Made by a program: the position numbers and the translations under genes
Notes under the pieces: generated by a model
The model's input: the letters and a program-made list of their open reading frames with translations, nothing else
Database searches by the model: none
Told to the model about the DNA's origin: nothing
In this document: piece by piece, positions 34,752 to 45,376 of the stretch
Layout: each line of letters starts with the position of its first letter
Position numbering within the stretch: the stretch's first letter is position 1
Assembly (NCBI GenBank): GCA_033977485.1
Contig: CM066989.1
Coordinates: 98,723,887-98,787,886 of the forward strand
Length of the DNA stretch: 64,000 nucleotides
Source: Hydrangea macrophylla
Lineage: Eukaryota > Streptophyta > Magnoliopsida > Cornales > Hydrangeaceae
Direction: 5' to 3'

Positions 34752-35362
34752 TGTTGAAGCTTGATATACATTGTTGGGCCCATTCTCTAATAGCATGGAG
34801 CTATTACTTTGCCTTTTGTTTCTTCTTCTGCACAGATTGCTGATTTGTTTACAAAGTCACATCCGATTCAGCGTTTTCGTTTTTTAGTTGGCAAACTCTC
34901 TATGCTTCTAGCTGCAGCATCGTGAGTTTGAGGGGGGGTATTAGAGTTAGTTTTATTAGCTTTAGAGCAGTTTGGTCTTTTTACTTTATATTAGGGTAAT
35001 ACTGTATACCTAGATATATTATTATTGTCTCTTCTTTTGTATTGTATTCATTCATTCAGTTTTCATGTTATGAGAAACTCTAGCTCTCTTTTCTCTTTTC
35101 CCTTTGTTGTTTCTTTGATTATTTGATATATTCACATGGTATCAAAGCCTTGTTTGTGGGAGGTCCTGGGTTCGACTCTCCATCCCCGCTTTGTTGTGCA
35201 TATTTGCACTTTGTTATTTGTCTCCAATATGATGGAGTTTGGTTTGTTTGCTCTCCACGTGCAAGTCGGGGTTGCACGTGAGGGATGGTGTTGAAGCTTG
35301 ATATACATTGTTGGGCCCATTCTCTAATAGCTTAAGCTTTTGGCGTAGTTGGTAACTTAACA
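34752..35362 (+). mobile_element. Chimeric small LTR element with 5-bp target duplication
   Basis: The 3' LTR (35289-35362, 74 bp) starts TGTTGAAGCTTG and ends CTTAACA. The first 43 bp of the same LTR start the element at 34752. The pair is flanked by a perfect GTAGC duplication (34747-34751 and 35363-35367). A methionine-tRNA primer-binding site, TGGTATCAAAGCC, is at 35138. Between the broken 5' LTR and this site is foreign Ty1-copia sequence: the C-terminus of a polymerase (ADLFTKSHPIQRF), a polypurine tract TTTGAGGGGGGG, and a copia-type LTR (about 34938-35137). It looks like a TRIM-type element that acquired a copia 3' end before it inserted. Confidence 0.75.
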
Positions 35363-35653
35363 GTAGCTACCACCACCACTGAAAAAAATTTCAAGAGAGT
35401 CCTTGAAACAAGATCTGGCTCATAGAAGGTTTCCTTTCTATCTAATTTTTGTAAAAACTAAGGTTATATTAGTTTGACAAAAAACTAATTTTAAGAGATC
35501 ATAAAGTGAGCACAAATTGCTGTGCAAGAAAATGATTATTCCTTACCAAATTAAACACTTGAATATGTTTTCGACTCAAAAAAAAATGGTAAAGAATATA
35601 TACAACTTTTTCACCTATACACCGCAGAATCGAATTTTTTTTTTTCCCAACAC

Positions 35654-36045
35654 TAGGGGTGTAAACGAGATGAGCCGCTCAACAAGGCCTCGAAACTCGG
35701 CTCGATAAAGGCTAGGCTCGGCTCAGTCATTTGTGCTCGTGAACACGATCGATTAAGGCTCGTGAAAAAACTCGTTTATAGGTTTGACAAATAGCTTGTA
35801 TAATGACTTTTATAAATATATTTATTATAAAAGTATATAATTTTAGCGAAAATATGACACATTTCATAAATAGGCTTGATAAAAGATAATTTTATTATTA
35901 AACTATATAGTTAAAAGGGCGCGCGAAAAGCTCGATAAAAAGTTCGTGAGAAAGCTTGCGAACACTTAAAAGCTCGGCTCATTTGAGATCGTGAGCTCAT
36001 GAGAAAGCTCGCGAACAGGTTCGACTCGGTTTGTATACACCCCTA
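35654..36045. mobile_element. hAT-type non-autonomous element, 392 bp
   Basis: The ends TAGGGGTGTAAAC and GTATACACCCCTA are inverted. The flanks CCCAACAC and CCAAACAC match at 7 of 8 positions, which fits an 8-bp hAT target duplication with one later change. The inside is rich in CTCG/CGAG words, as in common plant elements of this kind. Confidence 0.8.
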
Positions 36046-36294
36046 CCAAACACCCCTTAATTTCTTTATTTATAATGTACTACTGTTGGAGTTCATATTG
36101 TGTACATCCACATGGGATAGATGGCAGACAGATTCCTATATCTTGTAATTGGGAGTTTAATGTATTTATATTAATTGTCTTACATATAATACATTAACAA
36201 CAACCAAGTCTTGTCTCAATTACGTGGGGTCCAAAAATATGAATCATTTATCTCCATTATGATTTGCTAGTTAACATGTTATGTATGTGGCATC

Positions 36295-37177
36295 TAGGGA
36301 TGTAAAAAAGTCCGGTCCGACGGGCAGCCTGATGTTTAGTCCGAAAAAATGGGCCTTAAGTCCGGTCCAAGCCCGAGGTAGGGCCAGCCCGGCCCTAAGC
36401 CCTTACATTCCTAGGTAGGGCTTGGGCCTATCTCTTGAAACCCGAGACCGGCCCGAAGCCCGACCCGAAGCCCAGCCCAAGGACCGGCCCGATCAAGCCC
36501 ATAAGCTTTCCAACAATTCATAAATCAAAATTGCACATGACAAAATTTATAGTATTGCCAGCTTGCGAATAAATTGAGTAATGCTATGCTTCCAAAATTT
36601 TGTATCTCAAATGATTCCCAAAAATATGTGACAATGAGCCTACTTTGATTGGACGATGTTGAAGTGGTCCTACCATTATTGAAGATGGACCCATTACCAC
36701 TTATGTTTGGGAACCATTTAGGAAAAGAAGCATAGTATTACTCGAATAATTGAAGGATATAATACAATTATACATAGGAGTAATGCCAAATTTGGGGCGT
36801 AATAATTTTTATTTCTAATTTCTTTTAATAAAAGATAATGATTTTTATTTTATTTATTTAATTAGACTCTAACCCTTTATATATTCCGTTACTTTGTCAC
36901 TTGTTTACATATTTATAATGTCTTTATATATCTTATAGGAGTAATAATAAATAAATAAAAAAGATAACTTAGGCCCGGCCCTGCACGGCCCGAGGCCTTA
37001 AGCCCAGCCCTAGGCCCTAAGCCCAGCCCTAGGCCCTCGGGTAGGGCCTAGAGCATGAACCCTATAGCCCGGCCTGAGCCCGGCCCGGCCCGAAAGAGAG
37101 AAGGAGTTCGTGGGCCAAAGCCCAAGCCCGATCAATGTAGGGCCGGGCCGGGCCCGATAGGCCATTTTACATCCCTA
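36295..37177. mobile_element. hAT-type non-autonomous element, 883 bp
   Basis: The terminal repeats TAGGGATGTAAAA and TTTTACATCCCTA are perfect inverses. A perfect 8-bp duplication, GTGGCATC, flanks the element (36287-36294 and 37178-37185). The subterminal regions are rich in GGCCCG and CGGGCC. It carries a nested MITE at 36576-36743. Confidence 0.9.
36576..36743. mobile_element. MITE of the GAGTAATGCTATGCTTCC family, nested
   Basis: It starts GAGTAATGCTATGCTTCC and ends GAAGCATAGTATTACTC. The same ends are seen at 42104-42288 and, in variant form, at 63779-63954. The flanks AATAAATT and GAATAATT suggest an imperfect 8-bp duplication. It lies wholly inside the hAT element, so it is the younger insertion. 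Confidence 0.8.
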
Positions 37178-38029
37178 GTGGCATCACTAATTGTTGTATA
37201 ATTGGTTGTATTTCAAAGTCAATGGATTTCTCTCTCTAACTTTTGGGAAAGTGCCTTAAAAGCTTGAAAGGGACTTTTGTCCCACATTGGTTGTGAAGAG
37301 GAGGGTAAAAGGGTTTATATATTATTTGTGGTTTTAAGCTTGAGTAATAAGCTAGCACATGTGCACATTCACGCGCACGTGAGCTAAGCCCAAGTCCAAT
37401 GAAAAATTAGGTTTCGTTCCGGAAACCAATTAACCGGGCGCGTCACGTACTTTTCAAAACTTTCCTTTTAATTTTGCTTTGACTGAGTATAATCTTTCTC
37501 TCAATGGTTTATTGCACCTTCTCTTTTTACTGTGTAATTAATTAGCCGTTACTAAAACATTACCTTTTATATAATAATACGTTTTGATTAATTGAGGGAT
37601 TATTTCGAGTTCCTGTGATTATAAATTGCTGAGTCATCCTCTTTGGAAAAACACACAGAAACCATTACATCTCTAATTTCACTTCTCTCGTTTTCCCTCT
37701 CTGTATTGACCACTGATAAATCCAAGCCTGTTCTGAGTCCCTTGTTCTTACGAGTGCACGTCAACAAGGAAGAGACTGCTCAATCCTGGAGGGTAGATCA
37801 TCATTGCCTTTCTGCACCGAGATAAGTTCTCCGAAGGGCGAAAACTACTCTTAAGGACAGTGTCCTTGCACACAGCTCAGTCATCATCTTATTCCAACTT
37901 CGATAAGTATTCTGTTTTATAGTAGTATCTGTTCAATTTTTCCAACACTAATGACTTCACACACATCATATGATACTACTGTTAAAAGTATTTGGAACAC
38001 CAAATTTATAATCCAAATATAGGAAGCAT

Positions 38030-38175
38030 AGTATAACTCTTCTCAAATACTTAGCCAATTTTACCACATGTAGTAGTTTGTGGTACCACCGACCGCTGTC
38101 ACATCATGTGGTACAATAGTTAAATCATTTGAGAATCAAATTTGATATTCAAATTTGAGAAAGCATAGCATTATT
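38030..38175. mobile_element. MITE-like foldback remnant
   Basis: The inverted words TTCTCAAAT...TACCACATG and CATGTGGTAC...ATTTGAGAA enclose a short centre. An adjacent AAGCATAGCATTATTC resembles the ends of the GCTATGCTTCC MITE family. Confidence 0.5.
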
Positions 38176-38779
38176 CATTGTCTAATGGAATACCTATTAA
38201 TTTTAGATGTACACATGGAACATAATTTAAATTTCTTTGGTTTGGTTTTTTTCTATTTCTTCCACTTTTTAGTTTCTCATGTCTACGGAATAAATATGAC
38301 AGACATGATAGATCAAAAGAATTTGGGCAATCTTTAATTTGGTTTGTTCTAAAGCACTTTCTGTCCTACATGAAAAATTGAAGGAACTGTGAAAAATGAT
38401 AAATGATAATGTAGTCCTTAAGAAAAATAAGAGAGATGAATCTAAATTTGGAAGAAAAAATAATTTAAATTTTTGTTGAGAGACAGACCAAGGGAGGGGA
38501 AAAAAGTATTTTTGTAATGAGAGAGGTTCGTGTAACTAGCCCATATCCCAAAGGGGGTTTGTGTAATTATTACTATTTTTTTATGGGAGACTTGGTGTAA
38601 GGCCCCTAAGGTTGGGCTAAGTTGGACTAATAGATAGCCATAATCAAAAACTCATACAAAGACACACTCTAATAAAACTTTCCCTCCCAAAGTCTTCTAA
38701 AATTTAAATTTTTCCTATTAGTCCTATAAAATTTTAAATTTCACTCTAAATGACAAAATTACCCATGGAATCCTAAGAG

Positions 38780-39500
38780 ACCACCACCACCACCATCTCT
38801 CTTCTCTCTCTAACTTTTTCTCTCATCCTCCCTCCATAGCCACCACCATCACAACCACCACCACCGGAGCCATCCTCCTCGTCGTCGTTGCCTTGCCGAA
38901 GCCGTCGCCACTACCACCAACTCTCTTCTCTCTCTAACTTTCTCTCTCCTCCCCCTCCATAGCCACCACTACCATCTTTCTTCTCTCTCTAACTTTCTCT
39001 CCTCCTCTCTCCATAGCCACCACCATCACAACCACCACCATCGGAGCCATCCTCGTCGTCGCCGGAGCCGGAGCCGTCACCACTACCACCAACTCTCTTC
39101 TCTCTCTAACTTTCTCTCTCCTCCCCCTCCATAGCCACCACCACCATCTCTCTCTCCTCCTCCTCCTCCATTGCCACCACCACCACCACCACCACCAACA
39201 CATATCTTCACAGCCAACTGATCTTAGGAGAAATTTCTCTTAAGATGGTCAGAACTGTTGAGTGAAGGTGGGATGATAGGTGATGGTCGCGGGAGGTGCT
39301 AGTGGCGGTCGTTGGAGGTCGTATGAGGTCACCGGAAGTGGAAGTGGTGGTGGCCGGAGGTTAGGCATAGGTGGTGGCAATGGTGGATGGTCGCCGAAGG
39401 TGCTAGTGGCGGTCGCCGGAGATGGTAATGGTAGTTGCCGGAGGTGGAAGTGGTGGTGCCGGAGGCTAGGCATGGGTAGTGGCAATGGTGGCTAGGGTTT
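38780..39500. repeat. CCA/GGT-rich low-complexity block
   Basis: From 38780 to 39200 a unit of 150-180 bp (CTAACTTTCTCTCTCCTCC, CCATAGCCACCACCA, GGAGCCATCCTC) is repeated in tandem. From 39265 to 39495 GGTGGT/GGCGG-rich units of 60-70 bp run on the other polarity, so the whole can fold on itself. Frames rich in Trp, Arg or Pro across it are composition artefacts. Confidence 0.75.
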
Positions 39501-39699
39501 GATAGTAAGATTAGATGATGAAGATGGGGATATTTTGGTCCAAAAAAAATAGGAGTAAAAACCAAGTTGTTTTATTAAGTGTCCTTCATTCCAATTTCAT
39601 TTGTCTTAATGTCATTTTCACCAATTTTCCCATTTTTTTTATTAGGATAAGCAAGGGTACTTTGGCATTAATTAAAAATCACTTACATCATCAATATCC

Positions 39700-40140
39700 G
39701 TCAAGGGGGTAGACGGCCCCGCTAATGGAGGGGAGGGGAGTGTAACTCAACCTCAAGGGAGGTCCGTGTAGCTTCTCAAAATGCGAGGGAGGTTTGTGTA
39801 CTTAAGGCAAACCCCAAGGGAAGTTTGTGTAATTAACCCTATAATAAAACATTTGCATGAACTATGAATCTAGTTAGGGTTTTGTGAGTGATAATGAAAG
39901 TCCATGTAATTTTTCAAAATACGAAAAAGATCCGTGTAATTAGACCATAATTCAAAGGAGGTTTGTGTAAGTTAATGTAGCTACATTTTAGTACTTTCAT
40001 TTATTCCATCAGGAACACTACCCAAACGTTACTGAGAAGGGAAGTCCGTATAATTTCACAAAATATGAAAGAGGTCAGTGTAATTAAGAAAAACCTCAGA
40101 GGACATTTATGTAATTAACCCAAAAGCCAACATCATTTTG
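39700..40140. repeat. Imperfect repeats around GTGTAATTA words
   Basis: Short phrases such as AGGTTTGTGTAATTA, AAGTTTGTGTAATTAACCC and GGTCAGTGTAATTAAG recur at intervals of 40-80 bp, with relatives at 38520-38580. They look like pieces of a decayed MITE family rather than genes. Confidence 0.4.
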
Positions 40141-40429
40141 GAAAACTTCTATGATACATCCTAGTAGTTTAGAATGATGTATCATGCTATTACTTTGAAA
40201 GCCATATAATTTTTGAGAAATAAATATTTGGGGTAGTCAACACACTTTGCTTTTAAAAACAACTATTTTCTAACCCAAATACAACATTTAAGCACTAAAA
40301 CAACTATGGCGCATAATACATCCAAAACAAGGACATTCTTGACCCATTGGTGCAGGTCCCCAATTCGCATCAAATGTCCATATGTAGCTGCAAGGGGCGA
40401 TGATGTCTCACACACACTAATTAACCACA

Positions 40430-40600
40430 TCCCTTACAATCGAGCGGTAAGCCTCTAGGATGTACTATCTAAGAGGTTTAGTGTTTGAGTCATGAAGAGC
40501 ATGGCCACTAGAGAATTCACCCGGTGACTCCAAGGCCTCAGGAGATTAGTCGAGGTGCGCGCAAGCGGGCCAGGATACCCCGATTACCAAAAAAAAATTG
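40430..40600 (+). mobile_element. tRNA-type SINE
   Basis: A B-box-like word (GTTTGAGTC) near 40480 precedes a body that ends in ATTAGTCGAGGTGCGCGCAA, GCGGGCCAGGATACCCCG and a short A run. This 3' module is typical of widespread angiosperm SINEs of the Au-like group. The 5' tRNA-like head is diverged and no target duplication was identified. Confidence 0.7.
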
Positions 40601-40885
40601 TCACACACACACACCCCATTTGCACAATGATTCAATCCACTACCGTTGTATTTCATTTGTAAAAGTGCAAAAATCATTTGTCAATATATATTTTGGGCTC
40701 AAGTCCCAACTCTTTAACACAGTACAAATACATATCAAGAGAGTCTGAAAACAAATGCCTATTACATTCTCAACTTTGACTGTACAAAGCTCTCTCTGGT
40801 AAATTTCCTTCCCTCACAAACAACAAATACTTCCCATTAAAATTCGACACCCCGCATATATGAATAGGAGAAAAATGAGGGGAGT

Positions 40886-40891
40886 TTTATT
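40886..40891 (-). promoter_or_regulatory. Possible polyadenylation signal for the BLI gene
   Basis: The minus strand reads AATAAA about 207 nt downstream of the BLI stop codon, a plausible 3' untranslated length. It is a single hexamer in AT-rich DNA, so support is weak. Confidence 0.35.
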
Positions 40892-41097
40892 GCCACATTT
40901 TTTTTCCCCGAGAGGCAACAAATTGGAAGCCCTCTCGAAAACAACTCAACTTTCTGTGTCAAAAAAATGAACTGAATAATTGACCGACAATATAGAGACT
41001 ATGACCTCCCGAGTAGCACCGAAAAATAAGGGCGGTGGGAGGAACAAATACAGATCTGCAAATAAGCTTTTGTTGAATAGCCGTCTTGACTCGTTAA

Positions 41098-44000
41098 CTA
41101 CAGAAGCTTGCTGGTTCGCCTCCTTGATGGCCCTCCTGGGAAGAGCTTCATTATCCATCCCAATACCCTTTCCACCACCTACTCAGAGAAAACGAGAAGG
41201 AAGGCATTTTAATTGGCAGGTAACTCAAGTGTATGAATATAAATGTTTGTGCATGCGCGTACCTATACATGTATACATATACCTTACAGTTGTTTAAGTT
41301 CGTTAGTTAGATGTGCACAAATATGCAACTTGGATTGTTTAGGGGACACCAAGAATGCCTCATATGCAAGAAACATTGCAGGCTTAACATTATTGGCAAC
41401 AAAAAGCAAACTTGATTTTATCATATTATACCTCCTTAATTCCACATGCTTTGGTTTCAAGGGAAATTTAGTCAAACGTCCTCTAAAATAGACTTTTCTA
41501 GTATTAGGTCCAACCCGCTTTTTTATTTTATTGAAAAGTCCATACATTTTAAAAGTTATGTGAAGTTCACATAATTTTGTGAAAAATTGAACTAGTTATG
41601 TGAAATTTCACATAAAAAAGTTGCGAAATTTCACAAAACTTTTAAAACATAGGGACTGCCGGACTTGATCCGTTTAAGTTTCACTAGCCCTGGAGGATTG
41701 ACCCAAAAAAAAAAAGCGGTTGTCCTTTAAACTTAGGCTTAGTTTGGCCCCCATTTTGGTACTTCTCCTTTTTTAAATCACAATTTCATGTTCATTCATT
41801 TGATAACTAGTTTATGAGCTTCGCTTTTTTGGGGGAAACTTTTAAAAGCTCTAGAATGGAACTTTTAAAAGCTCAAGGTTGCTTTTTGGTTTCACGATGT
41901 TTTTTTGAAGAGCAATGTGTCACTGGTATAAAATTATCAAACAACTTAATAATAAGCAACTTTTAAAAAGCCACGTGAGGGCCAAACTAAGCCTTAATTA
42001 ATCTAAATGAGAGAGTTTTCACTAAATTTCTATTGGTTTTAACTGTCTTAATCTGACAACACCTTGCTAACTTGTGACCAACTTAGAATATTGAGTTTAA
42101 AATAAGAGTAATGCTATGCTTCCAAATTTTTTCCCAAAAGTGTTTCCCAACACGTGGCAATGGGCTCAGTTGATTTTGATTGGTTGATGTTGAAGTGGTC
42201 CCACCATTATTGCAGAGGGTCCCACTGCCACATGTGTTGGGACACACCTTTTGGAGAAAAATTTTTTGGAAAGCATAGCATTACTCTTAAATAACCATAA
42301 TAGACCAGATTCACAACTAAGACTTACCATGCTTACCCTCCAACACAGTAATATACATGATATAGTCCAAAACCTTGCGGAAATAAAACGTCTTTCATTG
42401 TGATAAAGTACAAATAAGTGTGATTATATATGGTACCTCATCACCTTCATCAGCATATGGAGTGTTGTCAGGAATAGTGTGAGAATCCGGTTGTCTTGCT
42501 CGGACACTCTCGTTTGCCATACTTTGAGCAGTCAAAAGCTCTAATCTTTGTGTTTGAGCTTCAAGTCTTCTAGACAACTCCTTGTTTAAATCCTTCATTT
42601 GTAAAGGAAAAAATTAAGTCGAATGACAAAAGACAAAAATCAGACGATTTGTGTGCCTTCAAAGCAATTTTGAGGCAGATACTGTATCCTTAACCCATAA
42701 AGTTAAACTATGAATCGAATCATATCAATTCAAAGCACTTTTTCCATGAGAATATAATGCAGACCGATATTGTTGGCTTGAAAAGGCATGCATGAGAGCG
42801 ATTCCAAAAATACTTCTAAACAAGCAATGAACTAGAGAAATTTAATAATCGAGTTCAAGATTACAAGAAGAAAAATTGATAATGCAGAAAAAGATTATAA
42901 GACAAAACTATCTAAATGGACTTTTTAAACATAAGATGTTAAGGAGAGGAGCCTTTTTTTCCCTTGAGATACCCAGTCCAAATAAACGATAAAAACAATG
43001 TCAATGTAATGTGCTAACATGAATGGCCACTTCCTAGATGTTTAAATCTTTGTGGTCTTAGCAATGTATACCCAAGCAGTTCAGAACAACATTAGCCAAG
43101 AACTGCTCTATAAATCAACAATATGTGGGGGAACAAATAATTAAGGGTAAATAATTAAATATCACCAACCTTAGGGGAGGTTTGGCCTTAATTCACATAC
43201 CGTCCCTCATATTTCAAGAATCTCACTTACCTCCCTTATTTTGGAATTTTAGTATCAGATTCCCCCATCGCTTTAACAAACTGTTAGAAAATTTAACGGA
43301 GTCTGATACTAAAATTCGAAAATAAGGGGAGTGAGACTCCTGAAACGTGGGGGGAGGTATGTGTATTAAGGCCAAACCTCAAAGGAGGTAAGTGATATGT
43401 ACCCAAGAATTAATAAGCATATATCAACAATAATTTATACGAGGCCTTGAACCTTCTATGATTAATATCCGTGACTATGACAAATCACCAAAATATCCTG
43501 ATATGAAGCCAATTTACGATGTTGATAACTTTTGTATGGAAAAGGTAGTCAGGCACACAATGATAAAAGATGCTATCAGATTTAGTAATGCTGCAAATGC
43601 CTATTCCTGTTTAGCTTATACCAATGGTTTACAAAATGGTGGTATCTTGTTGGATGTTAATTTCTGCAATGCTCACATTGTACTGTGAGATACCTATACA
43701 TTTCTCAATGTGTTGATGGAAGTATAGAGCCACAGCAGATCAACTCTGTACTAGCAGCTTATAAATTATATACACATGTATACACTCAGATCGAAATTAC
43801 CTTCAGCTGGGAACTTTGAGATGATTCAGCTACCAGGGCTTGCATCAACTCTTCTTTCTCCAACGCCAACTGCAACCACATAAAGTACAAACGTTAGAGA
43901 CTAAAAAAAGGTAAATTCAGTAAGACGCACACATTACAGTAATTGAATAGACCGTACCTCGGATATTAATGTATTGATGTTTTGGATCATTCTTATTTGA

Positions 44001-45342
44001 TCAGGAGGAATATTCGAAGAAGAAACTTCGAGATTGAGCTGTCTACTTTCAGGCGGCAATGGGAAACTGGAGGCATCACTTCCAACAAGGGGTGCTCCAC
44101 TGTGCATTTCCAGCAATGCAGCGCCTTCTGTAGTATCTGCGTTCCCGTGGACTGAATTAAAAATAAAAATGCCCAAGACAAATTAATATATAGGTTAAAT
44201 GTACAAAATTTTATGGTATATAGTCAAATGATCACCCTTGAATGTGTGGACCACAAAGCACTGACCAAGTGGAGTGGTAGTTCCCATGTGGGCAAGACAA
44301 TGGGATATACTTGATTTGTGTATACATATATCCATATTTGCGTAATTGATGGGATGGGTTGGGAATTATGACCCTTCTCGATTGGTCACTTTGATGCACC
44401 AAAGTTTATGAGTTGATTGCTGGAGTTGTTGAACTACCATATGATAACAATACGGACAATGTTTTAAGTTTTTGTTAGGAGTCCTTTTCTTTATAGTAAA
44501 TTTTAGTTTTTATATTTGATTCCTTCATAGAAGATATGCTTTTACCAATAAATAAAAAATTATAAACATTTATTTATTTTTAGCTAATACACATAGTTGG
44601 CATTAAAATGCCAGCATCACGTTTAATAAGAGTGGTGAGAAATAAAATCATGGAATTTATAAACACACCAAAAAACAGAAAACTAACAGAATTACATACC
44701 TAGATCCTCGGTGGAAGTTGACACATCCTTTTTATTTGTGGGACTCTTGCCAGCATCAATGCTCTTCCCAACCGCAGAAGCTTTCCGTAGCTTGACTTGC
44801 AAGAGCTTTTTCTCTGTGCGAAGGCAATAAAACAAGAATATCATCAAAGCAAGACACACATCATGCGTATATAACATTTATGGGGTAATAAATAAATAGC
44901 AAAAATAACACATTAAATGTTGTGAAGACAAAAATGAAAGTGCCCCAAAAATATCAGAGTACGTCAAGAAACTAGACAATTTTATGGAACAACTAATCAG
45001 AAGCAAGGGTTACCCTTGGAAAAATTTGGGTATTTCATGAAGCATTCTATTCTAGGGCAGATGATAGACAGATTCCTTTCATCTACCAAGGAAATTGAAA
45101 CAAAATAAAAAATACATTGGTTTACCAATTTACAGATATACAGGTAACCCATAGAAACAATTACAACATTGGTAAAACATTAACAAAAGTATAAATTCTT
45201 GTAAATCACTAAGGTTAGAGGCTCTTGATTGCACAAGGAATCGGCCTCCCCAGCTAAGCTGTAAATCAATCACTAAATCTAATCAAAAACCAAAAAAGAA
45301 TTGTACAACCAAAGAAAGTAGGTTTCAGATTTTTCTTTTAGT

Positions 45343-45376
<34 letters not shown>

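Larger units (their letters stand above)
36084..37946 (+). mobile_element. Probable solo LTR, interrupted
   Basis: TGTTGGAGTTCATATTG at the left and TTTTTCCAACA at the right are LTR-type ends (TGTTGGA/TCCAACA). Without the 883-bp hAT insertion the LTR would be about 980 bp. It contains TTGTCCCACATTGGTTGTG followed by a TATA-like TTTATATATT, typical of an LTR promoter. No primer site or polymerase is attached, and the flanking 5-mers (ACTAC and CTAAT) do not match, so the call is tentative. Confidence 0.5.

Noticed and set aside
38934..39203. Trp/Arg-rich minus-strand frame and Pro-rich neighbours
   Set aside because: Low-complexity CCA/GGT repeats, with no domain or codon bias.
43458..43688. 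76-residue plus-strand frame in BLI intron 11
   Set aside because: It has no family signature, lies antisense within an intron, and is of a length expected by chance.
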